A DNA stretch of 64,000 nucleotides from Salarchaeum japonicum (GTDB taxonomy: Archaea > Halobacteriota > Halobacteria > Halobacteriales > Halobacteriaceae), in assembly GCF_020614395.1 (NCBI RefSeq), contig NZ_CP085324.1, positions 625,564 to 689,563 of the forward strand, read 5' to 3'. The notes below the pieces were generated by a model that worked only from the letters and a program-made list of their open reading frames with translations, was not told the origin of the DNA and did no database searches. Made by a program: the position numbers and the translations under genes. Shown here one piece after another: positions 26,277 to 33,773 of the stretch; positions within the stretch are counted from its first letter, which is position 1, and the number at the start of each line of letters is the position of its first letter.

Positions 26277-27488
26277 TTAGAAGATGTTCGCCTGCCGGTA
26301 CACCGAGATTCCCTGGCTGGTGATTTCGTAGGGTTTGGTTTCGCGGGAGTGGTTCGCGTCCCGAATCTTCTGGATTTCGACGGCCAGCCGGGTTTCGCGG
26401 AAGTCCTCCGGGCGGATGTAGCGGAGGAGGAAGACGGCGTCGGTGAGGTATTCGATGATGCCGTGGCGGGACGCGTAGGGGTTGTCCTCGGCGGCCTCGC
26501 TGGTGAGCATCGTGGTGACGCCGGCGTTCTTGAGGGCTTTCGTGAAGTCGTAGATTTCGGTGCGGCGGGTGGCCTGGTCGTCGTACATCATTTCGAGGAG
26601 GCTGACGGAGTCCAGGACGAGCCGGGTCGCGCCGAAGTCCTCGACGAGCCGGGGGAGTTCGTTCCGGATGCTCGTGAGCGAGTTCGCCATCTCGATGGGG
26701 TCGAGGTCGATGACGGCGAGGTCGCCGTTCGCGATGTGCTCGCCGAAGTTCCAGCCCTTCTCGTTCGCGCTGTCCACGATGCGCTCTTCGGTCTCTTCGA
26801 GCGTGATGAAGACGGCGCGCTCGTCGTTCTCGAGGGCGTGGTTGAGGAACTGGAGGCCGAACGTGGTCTTCCCGGTTCCGGCGCTCCCGATGGCGACGAT
26901 GAGGCTTCGCTCGGGGACGCCGCCCTGCACCATGTTGTCGAGGCCTTCGATACCGAGTTTGACGCGGGGGATGTCGGACTCGAACTCCTCGTCGAAGTCC
27001 GTGTCCTCCCCGCCGGCGTCGAGGTCGAACCCGAACTCGCCGCCGCCGTCACCGTCGCCGCCCCCACCGCCGCCGAACGCGGCTTCGAAGTCGTCCGCGC
27101 CGCCACCCCCGGTGCCGCCGAACGCCGCCTCGAAATCGTCACTCGACCCGCCGCCTCCGCCGCCGGTGCCGCTGAATGCGGCTTCGAAGTCGTCGGCGTC
27201 GTCGCTCGCGTCCGCGTCGCCGCCGTCGCTTCCGCCGCCGGTGCCGCCGAACGCGGCTTCGAAGTCGTCCGCGCTCGTCTCCTCCGCCTGGCCGGACTCG
27301 GGGCGCGCGTCCTCGTCGCCGCCGAACGCGTCCTCGAACCCCCCGGACTCCTCGTCGTCGTCCTCGCTCGCGTCCGCGTCGGGTTCGGACGGCTCCGTCG
27401 AGTCCGCGGGTTCGGCCGACTCCTCGTCGTCGTCGTCCGCGAACGCTCGCTCGAACCAGTCGTCGTCCTCGTCAGCCACCCGTCTCAC
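26277..27488 (-). CDS. KaiC-domain ATPase with acidic FExAF-repeat tail
   Basis: 403 aa from a GTG at 27488 (a second GTG three codons on is equally possible). Residues 1-175 are a disordered, Asp/Glu/Gly-rich tail carrying six copies of FE[RDA]AF at residues 12-16, 51-55, 76-80, 101-105, 119-123 and 134-138. Residues 176-403 form one RecA/KaiC domain with Walker A GSAGTGKT (201-208) and Walker B RLVLDSVSLLE. The nearest families are archaeal KaiC-like and FlaH/RAD55-like ATPases. The tail probably recruits a partner at several sites or mediates self-association; the partner is unknown. Confidence 0.85.
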   Translation of the reverse strand: MRRVADEDDDWFERAFADDDDEESAEPADSTEPSEPDADASEDDDEESGGFEDAFGGDEDARPESGQAEETSADDFEAAFGGTGGGSDGGDADASDDADDFEAAFSGTGGGGGGSSDDFEAAFGGTGGGGADDFEAAFGGGGGGDGDGGGEFGFDLDAGGEDTDFDEEFESDIPRVKLGIEGLDNMVQGGVPERSLIVAIGSAGTGKTTFGLQFLNHALENDERAVFITLEETEERIVDSANEKGWNFGEHIANGDLAVIDLDPIEMANSLTSIRNELPRLVEDFGATRLVLDSVSLLEMMYDDQATRRTEIYDFTKALKNAGVTTMLTSEAAEDNPYASRHGIIEYLTDAVFLLRYIRPEDFRETRLAVEIQKIRDANHSRETKPYEITSQGISVYRQANIF

Positions 27489-27567
27489 CCCCGTGATTGC
27501 GCGCGCCGTCCGTCATACCGGAAGGAGACGGCCAGAACGCAAAGTAGTTTTGCCCTCGTGGAAGAAC

Positions 27568-27575
27568 GCTTTTGC
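27568..27575 (+). promoter_or_regulatory. T-rich promoter element of pyrF
   Basis: GCTTTTGC lies 24-31 nt before the pyrF ATG at 27599, leaderless spacing. Confidence 0.4.
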
Positions 27576-27598
27576 CGACGCCACCGAGACTACCGGTG

Positions 27599-28399
27599 AT
27601 GGGTTTCTTCGACGACCTCGCCGCCCGCATCGACGCGACCGACAGCGTCGTCTGCGTCGGCCTCGACCCCGACCCCGACCGCCTCCCCGACGACGTGCGG
27701 GAGAAGGAACTGCCGCGCTGGGCGTTCAACCGCCGCATCATCGACGCGACGCACGAACACGCGGCGTGCTACAAGCCGAACGCGGCGTTCTACGAGGATT
27801 CGGAGGGCTGGCGGAGCCTCCGCGAGACCGTCGCGTACGCGCACGGAAAGGGCGTGCCCGTCATCGTGGACGCGAAACGCGGCGACATCGGGAACACCGC
27901 CCGCCAGTACGCGGACATCCTCGACTACGCGGACGCCATCACGGTCAACCCTTACCTCGGCCGGGACAGCCTCCAGCCGTTCCTCTCCCGGACGGACGCG
28001 GGCGTGTTCGTGCTCTGCCGAACCTCGAACTCGGGTGGAAAAGACTTCCAGAACCTCGAACTCGCGGGGTTCGACGAGTACCTCTACGAGCACGTCGCGC
28101 GCCGCGCGAGCGAGTGGAACGAGAACGACAACGTCGGGTTGGTCGTCGGCGCGACCAGCACGGACGAACTCGAACGCGTCCGCGACACCGTTCCCGACCT
28201 CCCCTTCCTCGTGCCCGGGGTCGGCGCGCAGGGCGGGGACGCCGAGGCCGCGGTCGAGTTCGGTCTGAACGAGAACGGCGTCGGCCTCGTGAACTCCACG
28301 CGCGGCATCATCTTCGCCGGCGAGGACAGCGAGGAGTGGGCGGCCGCCGCCGGCCAGGCCGCGAAGCGCCTCAAAGACCGCCTGAACCAGTACCGCTAG
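27599..28399 (+). CDS. pyrF: Orotidine 5'-phosphate decarboxylase
   Basis: 266 aa, the longer archaeal/mycobacterial PyrF type. It decarboxylates OMP to UMP, the last step of UMP synthesis. The active-site Asp-Lys-Asp array is VIVDAKRGDIGNTARQY; 'CVGLDPDPDRLP' and 'VPGVGAQGGD' bind substrate phosphate. It starts at the ATG 27599 and overlaps the convergent zinc-finger gene by 4 bp. Confidence 0.96.
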   Translation: MGFFDDLAARIDATDSVVCVGLDPDPDRLPDDVREKELPRWAFNRRIIDATHEHAACYKPNAAFYEDSEGWRSLRETVAYAHGKGVPVIVDAKRGDIGNTARQYADILDYADAITVNPYLGRDSLQPFLSRTDAGVFVLCRTSNSGGKDFQNLELAGFDEYLYEHVARRASEWNENDNVGLVVGATSTDELERVRDTVPDLPFLVPGVGAQGGDAEAAVEFGLNENGVGLVNSTRGIIFAGEDSEEWAAAAGQAAKRLKDRLNQYR

Positions 28400-28617
28400 C
28401 GGGGTTCGCCCCAGTCGTCCGGCGACTCGCCGCGCTCGTCGCGTCCGACGCGCTCGCCGCTCTCGTCGGTTTCTCGGTCACCGTACTGTCGCGCGCACTC
28501 CGTGCAGAACCCGGTGTCGCGGTCGTAGTGGTCGCGGCAGACGACGCGGCCGCACTGGTCGCAGGCGTGGCGCGCGTCCGCGCTCTCACATATCTGACAG
28601 ACGCCGGTGACGCTCAT
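28396..28617 (-). CDS. Small double zinc-finger protein
   Basis: 73 aa. Cysteine/histidine spacing CQICESADARHACDQCGRVV followed by CRDHYDRDTGFCTEC resembles a B-box/HIT-type cross-brace zinc finger with about eight ligands. The C-terminal 25 residues are acidic and disordered. Likely a nucleic-acid- or protein-binding adaptor; no function known. The ATG ending at 28617 begins MSVTGVCQIC. Confidence 0.7.
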   Translation of the reverse strand: MSVTGVCQICESADARHACDQCGRVVCRDHYDRDTGFCTECARQYGDRETDESGERVGRDERGESPDDWGEPR

Positions 28618-28727
28618 ACGCCGTCCTACGCGAATCCGCGGTTTCAATCCTCGGGGCGGGCGGTTCGTGTGACAAACTGTATCCACCGCATATATCGGCG
28701 GAAGGAGCTCTCTACCTCCGAAGAAAG

Positions 28728-28734
28728 TTTATAA
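28728..28734 (+). promoter_or_regulatory. TATA box of the GTPBP1-type gene
   Basis: TTTATAA lies 24-30 nt before the ATG at 28758, one of the best TATA matches in the window and a leaderless arrangement. Confidence 0.6.
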
Positions 28735-28757
28735 GCCGTTGTCCCCAATCCGTTCTC

Positions 28758-30353
28758 ATGGGTCTCGACCAGCCCCTCCTCGACCGTGCAATCGAGCACG
28801 GCGAGGAGGAGGGCGGCAACGTCGAGTTCAAGGAACGCCTCGCGCGCGACGTGCACCTCGCCGACGGCCGGATGGAGAGCCTCGCCGCGCAACTCCGCCA
28901 TCGCGTCCTCTCCGGCGACGGGGAAGCCCTCTACGTCGTCGGCGTCACGGACGACGGCGGCATCGCCGGCATCTCCCCAGACGACTTCTCCGAGTCGCTC
29001 GACGTGCTCAGCCTCCTCGCCGAGGAGGCGAACGCCCACATCGACGACGTGGTGACGCGCGGCACCGACGACGGCGGCCTCGTCGGCGTCGCAACCGTCC
29101 GGGACGGCGGCCAGCTCGACGGCGGCGACGACCACATCATCGTCGGCACCGCCGGCCACGTCGACCACGGGAAGTCCACGCTCGTCGGCAGTCTCGTCAC
29201 GGGCCGTTCCGACGACGGCGACGGCGACACCCGGAGTTTCCTCGACGTGCAACCCCACGAGATAGAGCGCGGGCTGTCCGCCGACCTCTCCTACGCGGTC
29301 TACGGGTTCGACGCCGAGGGCCCGCTTCGCGTGGACAACCCGAACCGGAAGTCCGACCGCGCGGCCGTCGTCGAATCGGCCGACCGCGTCGTCTCCTTCG
29401 TGGACACCGTCGGCCACGAGCCGTGGCTCCGCACGACGATTCGCGGACTGGTCGGGCAGAAGATAGACTACGGCCTCCTCACGGTCGCGGCGGACGACGG
29501 CCCGACGAAGACCACCCGCGAACACCTCGGCGTCCTGCTCGCCACCGACCTCCCGACCATCGTCGCCATCACGAAGACCGACCTCGTGAGCGACGACCGC
29601 GTCCTCGAAGTGGAGCGCGAGGTCGAGAAACTCCTCCGGAACGCCGGCCGCAGCCCCCTCCTCGTCTCGCGCCACGGCGTCGCCGCCGCCGTGGACGAAA
29701 TCGGGGACACGGTCGTCCCGCTCGTCCGCACGAGCGCGGTGACGATGGACGGTCTCGACACCCTCGACCGCCTGTTCGAACACCTCCCGAAGACCGGGGT
29801 GGAGGGCGACGACTTCCGGATGTACGTCGACCGCACGTACAGCGTCACCGGCGTCGGCGCGGTCGCCTCCGGCACGGTGAAGTCGGGCACCGTCGAGGCC
29901 GGAGACGAACTCCTCCTCGGCCCCCTCTCCGACGGTTCCTTCACCGAGGTGGAGGTGCGGAGCATCGAGATGCACTACCACCGCGTCGACCGCGCGGAGG
30001 CCGGCCGCATCGTCGGCATCGCGCTGAAGGGCGTGCGCGAAGCCGACATCGAGCGCGGGATGGTGCTCCTGCCGCGGGACGCCGACCCCGCGCCCGTACG
30101 GGAGTTCGACGCGGACGTGATGGTGCTCAACCACCCGACCCGCATCGACGCCGGCTACGAGCCGGTCGTCCACCTCGAAACCGTCAGCGAAGCCGTCCGG
30201 GTCGAACCGACGGACGGCCAACTCCTCCCCGGCGACTCCGGGAGCGCGCGCATCCGGTTCAAGTTCCGGCCGTACCTCGTGGAGGAGGGCCAGCGGTTCG
30301 TCTTCCGCGAGGGGTCGAGTAAGGGCGTCGGCACCGTCACGAGCGTCCGCTGA
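28758..30353 (+). CDS. GTPBP1-type translational GTPase
   Basis: 531 aa. An N-terminal domain of about 130 residues (begins NVEFKERLARDV, ends before the G domain) precedes an EF-Tu-like GTPase: G1 GHVDHGKS (133-140), G3 DTVGHE, G4 TKTD. Two beta-barrel domains follow, the second ending FKFRPYLVEEGQRFVFREG, as in EF-Tu domain 3. GTPBP1/2 relatives act on stalled ribosomes and mRNA decay in eukaryotes; the archaeal role is untested. The stop overlaps the start of the next gene by 1 bp (TGATG), so the two are probably coupled. Confidence 0.9.
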   Translation: MGLDQPLLDRAIEHGEEEGGNVEFKERLARDVHLADGRMESLAAQLRHRVLSGDGEALYVVGVTDDGGIAGISPDDFSESLDVLSLLAEEANAHIDDVVTRGTDDGGLVGVATVRDGGQLDGGDDHIIVGTAGHVDHGKSTLVGSLVTGRSDDGDGDTRSFLDVQPHEIERGLSADLSYAVYGFDAEGPLRVDNPNRKSDRAAVVESADRVVSFVDTVGHEPWLRTTIRGLVGQKIDYGLLTVAADDGPTKTTREHLGVLLATDLPTIVAITKTDLVSDDRVLEVEREVEKLLRNAGRSPLLVSRHGVAAAVDEIGDTVVPLVRTSAVTMDGLDTLDRLFEHLPKTGVEGDDFRMYVDRTYSVTGVGAVASGTVKSGTVEAGDELLLGPLSDGSFTEVEVRSIEMHYHRVDRAEAGRIVGIALKGVREADIERGMVLLPRDADPAPVREFDADVMVLNHPTRIDAGYEPVVHLETVSEAVRVEPTDGQLLPGDSGSARIRFKFRPYLVEEGQRFVFREGSSKGVGTVTSVR

Positions 30354-30667
30354 TGGAGTTCACGTTCGACGTCGCCGAACTCGTCGCCGGTCTCGCGCTC
30401 ACCGCCGCCGTGGCCGCGGGCGTCTCCGTCGTCGCGCCCTCGTCGTTCGCGCTCGCCGGCGGTCTCGCGCTCGGCCTGCCCTTTCTCGCCGCCGGCGCGG
30501 AACTCACCGAGCCGTCCCCGCGCGACCGACTGGAAACCGCGAGCACCGCGCTCGTCGTCGGCGTCCTCGCCGCGCTCGCCGCGCCCGTCCTCCCCCAGCC
30601 GGCGCGCATCCCCGCGGTCGTCGGCGCGACCTACCTCGCGGGGTCGCTCGTCGCCGTCACCCGATAA
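30353..30667 (+). CDS. Small membrane protein
   Basis: 104 aa with four hydrophobic segments (about residues 8-30, 34-49, 63-80, 86-102) and an Ala/Leu-rich composition. No family recognised. It is translationally coupled to the GTPBP1-type gene by a 1-bp stop/start overlap. Its last 37 bp overlap the convergent gene at 30631-31125. Confidence 0.6.
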   Translation: MEFTFDVAELVAGLALTAAVAAGVSVVAPSSFALAGGLALGLPFLAAGAELTEPSPRDRLETASTALVVGVLAALAAPVLPQPARIPAVVGATYLAGSLVAVTR

Positions 30668-31125
30668 CCCCCGGTCGTCTTCTCCGCGAGGCCGAGCAGT
30701 ACGGCCCACTCCAGGAGTCGGTGGACGCGTTCGCGCCACTCGGCCTCCCAGCCGTCGGTCTCGCGCTCCCACCGCGGCACCGCGTCGAACGTAGCGAACA
30801 CCGCGTCCGCGCTCCGCGGCGTCTCACAGAGCAGGTCGAGGACTTCTCGCGCGCCGTACACGCGCTCGCGGAACCGCGCCGCGAGCGCGCCCGTGTCGGG
30901 GTGGTCGTCCACGCGCTCGAACCCCTCACTGGTCTCGCGTGCGAGCGCGAGCGCGCGGAGGAAGGTGAGCCAGTCGGAGGCGTCACCGCGTTCCTCCACG
31001 CCGGTTCGGGCGACGACGCGCGCGCAGCAGTCGCTCTCCGTCCGCGGGTCGTCGGGAACCGCCGCGTGGACCGCCCACAGGCCGTCGAGGGAGTCGGACG
31101 CGGGCGGAACGGGCTTGCGTCGCAC
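30631..31125 (-). CDS. Conserved haloarchaeal protein downstream of mch
   Basis: 164 aa, mostly helical, with no motif I recognise. Its GTG start overlaps the mch stop by one base (TAGTG), so it is probably translated by coupling with mch. C-terminal residues about 110-160 could form a winged helix (VHRLLEWAVLLGLAEKTTGGYRV). A 37-bp tail-to-tail overlap with the membrane protein gene at its 3' end is long for this window. Confidence 0.6.
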   Translation of the reverse strand: MRRKPVPPASDSLDGLWAVHAAVPDDPRTESDCCARVVARTGVEERGDASDWLTFLRALALARETSEGFERVDDHPDTGALAARFRERVYGAREVLDLLCETPRSADAVFATFDAVPRWERETDGWEAEWRERVHRLLEWAVLLGLAEKTTGGYRVTATSDPAR

Positions 31126-32051
31126 TACAGGAAGCTCTCCGCGAGCACGTCCTCGCGGGTGTCGCCGAGCGCGTACGTCGGCCCGCCGACGACGTTCACC
31201 GTCACCTGAGCGGGCGCGAAGTAGCCCTCCGCGACCTCGCTCATCTCCCAGTCCGCGTCCGCGAACACCGCGGACGAGGGCGCGTCGTACTCGCTCGCCG
31301 TCGAGGGGAGGGCGTCGAAGGCGTCGCTGTCCTCGCGCACCGTGAAGTGCGCCTGGCCGCCGTGGACGACGCTGTCGGTCGTGCGCGCGATGGCGTCCTC
31401 CTCGTCGCCCGCGACGGGTGCGACCGGCGCGCTCCCCGTCGCAGACAGCACGTCCTGGGGGTCGTAGCCCGCCTCGAACAGCCGGAACAGCGCCATCTCG
31501 GCCGGGCGTGCGGCCGCGGAGACGCTCCCCGAGAGGCTCGCCGTCGCGTACACGGGCAGGTAGACGCCGTCCGTGTTCACGCCCGCCTCCTCCGCGATGC
31601 GCTCCGCCACCGCCTCCGTCGGGAGGCTGTCGGACTCGATGGCGAGGACGGTGAGGTCGAACGCGTCCGTGTACCCGAGGGCGCGGAACTCGGCCTCGTC
31701 AGCCACCAGCGCGCGCGCCGGCCCCGACCCCAGCCCCTCGAAGCCGTCGAGGGAGAGCTGCCAGCCCGCCTTCTGCGAGCACAGCAGTCCCAGTCCGGGC
31801 CGGTCGCACGTGAGTTCGACGTGCGGGAACGCCGCGCCCGCGACCTCGTCCATCCGCGTCTGTACGGTCGCCAGGCCCGCGGTCTGGAGTTCCGCGAGCA
31901 ACAGGCCGGCCTCCATCCCGCCCTCGAAGTCCACGCCGAAGTCGAGGACGGTCGCGCCGTTCTCCAGGTCGAACGCTCCGATGTCGAGTTCGTCCGCGAA
32001 GTCCAGGGCCTCGTCCGCCAGTTCGATGGCCATCCGATTGACGCTCTCCAT
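31125..32051 (-). CDS. mch: Methenyltetrahydromethanopterin (folate) cyclohydrolase
   Basis: 308 aa, homologous to methanogen Mch. In haloarchaea it is thought to interconvert methenyl- and formyl-tetrahydrofolate for C1 metabolism, replacing FolD. Conserved blocks: MESVNRMAIELADEAL at the start, VELTCDRPGLGLLCSQKAGW, and YLPVYATASLSGSVSAAAR. A one-base overlap couples it to the downstream gene. Confidence 0.93.
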   Translation of the reverse strand: MESVNRMAIELADEALDFADELDIGAFDLENGATVLDFGVDFEGGMEAGLLLAELQTAGLATVQTRMDEVAGAAFPHVELTCDRPGLGLLCSQKAGWQLSLDGFEGLGSGPARALVADEAEFRALGYTDAFDLTVLAIESDSLPTEAVAERIAEEAGVNTDGVYLPVYATASLSGSVSAAARPAEMALFRLFEAGYDPQDVLSATGSAPVAPVAGDEEDAIARTTDSVVHGGQAHFTVREDSDAFDALPSTASEYDAPSSAVFADADWEMSEVAEGYFAPAQVTVNVVGGPTYALGDTREDVLAESFL

Positions 32052-32087
32052 ACCCGGCGCGTTCGCCCGTCTCGCGTAAAGGGTTTC

Positions 32088-32402
32088 TCAGTCCCGCTCC
32101 CCGCGCGCCTCCCGCCCCAGCGCGTCCTCCACGGACTCGACCTTCTCGCGTGCGCGCTGGTCGCGACCCCGCTTGTCGTCTATCTTCAGGAACGTGCTCA
32201 CGCGGTCGCCCGGCACCGCCTTGTGCGCCGCCCCGACCGCGTCCAGCAGCGCGTCGATATCGTCCGCCTCGATGACCGTCCCCATCGGGTTCGTCTCGTA
32301 CGACACGTCGTAGTCGTCGAGCGCCGCCACCGCCTTCGCCACGTCCTCGCCCATGCTACCCTCCCGAACCGGTGCGACGCTCAACAGCGCGATAACTGTC
32401 AT
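32088..32402 (-). CDS. MTH1187 family thiamine-binding protein, paralogue 2
   Basis: 104 aa, second member of the family in this window (the other at 18412-18729). Shared blocks: VIALLSVAPV, VSYETNPMGTVIEAD and STFLKIDDKR. It starts at an ATG 36 bp upstream of mch on the same strand. The differences in the ligand-facing strand (NPMGT against HPMET) suggest different specificity, but the ligand is not shown. Confidence 0.85.
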   Translation of the reverse strand: MTVIALLSVAPVREGSMGEDVAKAVAALDDYDVSYETNPMGTVIEADDIDALLDAVGAAHKAVPGDRVSTFLKIDDKRGRDQRAREKVESVEDALGREARGERD

Positions 32403-32634
32403 ACCCGAATGGTCGTCGCCGCGCTACTTAGCGTCTGGCCGCACGCCCTCGACCGAACACTCCACCAGCGGAACGACGTGAGAGCCACAGAGGTCTCTCG
32501 GGGCCGTTGGTCGCAGTAGAAATGCGCTGGCTGGGATTTGAACTTCAGTCACGCCGCTTGCGTTCGCTCGCTTCGTTCCTTAGTTCAGAATCCCCGTGAG
32601 CGATTTCACTGCTCACTTCGTTCGCAGTAGAAAT
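32403..32634. other. Intergenic region with duplicated tRNA-Gly 3' end
   Basis: No plausible gene. It contains a direct copy of the tRNA-Gly 3' end and adjacent flank (32511-32543 matches 32622-32654 exactly over 33 bp, 111 bp apart). The spacer has low-complexity 'TCGCTCGCTTCG' sequence and the inverted arms GAGCGATTTC and AGTGAGCAGT-like. It looks like a remnant of an integration/excision event at the tRNA 3' end. Confidence 0.6.
32511..32543. repeat. att-like partial tRNA-Gly copy
   Basis: 33-bp direct repeat of 32622-32654, comprising the last 20 nt of tRNA-Gly (GCGCTGGCTGGGATTTGAAC in genomic orientation) plus 13 bp of its downstream flank (TCGCAGTAGAAAT). tRNA 3' ends are the usual target of archaeal tyrosine integrases. 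No integrase lies near. Confidence 0.55.
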
Positions 32635-32704
32635 GCGCTGGCTGGGATTTGAACCCAGGTTGTGACCATGGCAAGGTCACGTGATACCACTACACTACCA
32701 GCGC
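32635..32704 (-). tRNA. tRNA-Gly (GCC)
   Basis: 70-nt cloverleaf on the minus strand. The acceptor GCGCTGG pairs with CCAGCGC, the anticodon stem TGACC/GGTCA encloses TTGCCAT (anticodon GCC), and the T arm is TGGGTTCAAATCCCA. CCA is not encoded. No intron. A CTTATTTG promoter element lies about 34 nt upstream. Its 3' 20 nt are duplicated at 32524-32543. Confidence 0.95.
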
Positions 32705-32737
32705 GCGTTCTTCGCACTCGAATCGAGGAGGGCGCTA

Positions 32738-32745
32738 CAAATAAG
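32738..32745 (-). promoter_or_regulatory. TATA-like element of tRNA-Gly
   Basis: On the minus strand this reads CTTATTTG and lies 34-41 nt before the tRNA 5' end, suitable for a tRNA promoter with a short leader. Confidence 0.5.
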
Positions 32746-32854
32746 ACTTGCGAACCGGGGACGGCGCGGCCCTCGACCGTGTCCCGCGTTGGCTCACGAA
32801 ACGGGCGCACGGGGCCGTGTGAAGCCGTCTCAGTCCGTCGGGGATAACGCCATC

Positions 32855-32862
32855 CTTTTAAG
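32855..32862 (+). promoter_or_regulatory. TATA-like element of the ribosomal operon
   Basis: CTTTTAAG lies about 56-63 nt before the first ATG at 32918, so the long ribosomal operon probably has a leader of about 30 nt, in contrast to the leaderless genes around it. The stretch 32705-32917 otherwise contains no gene. Confidence 0.45.
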
Positions 32863-32917
32863 CATCCCGTCGGTAGTCGGGGTACAGTCTCGTGTCGAGA
32901 CGAAGAAGCGATACGGC

Positions 32918-33769
32918 ATGACAGTCAGCGTACTCGTGCCGTCGTCCCTCGTCCGGGAAGCCGAAGACAAACGCGAGGCAACTCGCAAACTCGGCTACGT
33001 GGCCCGCGCGGCCGCGGTCTTCCGGGCTGACCGCCTCGTGGTCTTCGACGACCCCGAGGGGGAGAAGAAGTGGGGCGGCGGGTTCGTCGAAACCGTCCTC
33101 CGGTACGCCGCGACCCCGCCATACCTCCGAAAGGAGGCGTTCGGGACGCGGAGCGAACTGGAGTACGCTGGCATCCTGCCGCCGCTCCTCGTGTCGGCAT
33201 GGACCGGCTCCGAATCGAGCGGTTCGGGGTCGAAACGACAGGGAATCGTGACCCAGGTCGGACCTGAAGGGCGCGTCCGGGTCAATTGCGGCATGCAACA
33301 CCCGATCTCCCTCCACGCTCCTCCCGGTATGGAGGTGCGGGAGGGAGAGCGCGTGACCATCAGGGTCTCTTCGCGACGACCGGTCCGAGCGAAACTCCTC
33401 GACGAAACCCCGCCAGGGTTTCAGGTGGTTCGCTCGAACCTCGGCGACGAACTCGACCGTCCCGACGCGGGCTACCGCGTGGCGACATCACGGCACGGCA
33501 CGCCGCTCTCGGCGTCGTCGCTGCCGGACGTCACGCGCCGCGTCCACCAGGACGGACTGACCGTCGCGTTCGGCGCGCCAGCTCGGGGCCTCCCCCCGAT
33601 GCTCGGCGTGTCCGAATCGGCGGTCGAGGAGGCGTCCGCCGACTCAGCCACCCACGCCCCCGGTGGGTTCGACACCTGGCTCAACGTCATCCCGCGTCAG
33701 GGCAGCGAGGTCGTGCGAACGGAAGAAGCTCTGTTCGCCGCCCTCAGCTGTCTCACGCTCACGGAGTGA
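32918..33769 (+). CDS. SPOUT-type RNA methyltransferase (DUF171 / C9orf114 family)
   Basis: 283 aa. A SPOUT methyltransferase core is split by a small OB-like insertion (about residues 100-160: GIVTQVGPEGRVRVNCG). N-terminal block: VSVLVPSSLVREAEDKREATR; C-terminal: FDTWLNVIPRQGSEVVRTEEA, where the SAM-binding trefoil knot lies. Eukaryotic relatives methylate U or bind RNA at the spindle; in haloarchaea it is a constant partner of rpl3, suggesting rRNA modification. It ends 4 bp before rpl3. Confidence 0.85.
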   Translation: MTVSVLVPSSLVREAEDKREATRKLGYVARAAAVFRADRLVVFDDPEGEKKWGGGFVETVLRYAATPPYLRKEAFGTRSELEYAGILPPLLVSAWTGSESSGSGSKRQGIVTQVGPEGRVRVNCGMQHPISLHAPPGMEVREGERVTIRVSSRRPVRAKLLDETPPGFQVVRSNLGDELDRPDAGYRVATSRHGTPLSASSLPDVTRRVHQDGLTVAFGAPARGLPPMLGVSESAVEEASADSATHAPGGFDTWLNVIPRQGSEVVRTEEALFAALSCLTLTE

Positions 33770-33773
33770 TACG

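Noticed and set aside
26560-28734. A long plus-strand frame (724 codons) spanning the KaiC-domain gene and pyrF
   Set aside because: It is out of frame with both real genes; its Ser/Pro-rich translation is the complement of the acidic repeat tail.
32403-32634. Possible second tRNA gene
   Set aside because: Only 20 nt of the tRNA-Gly 3' end are copied; no acceptor, D or anticodon arms follow.
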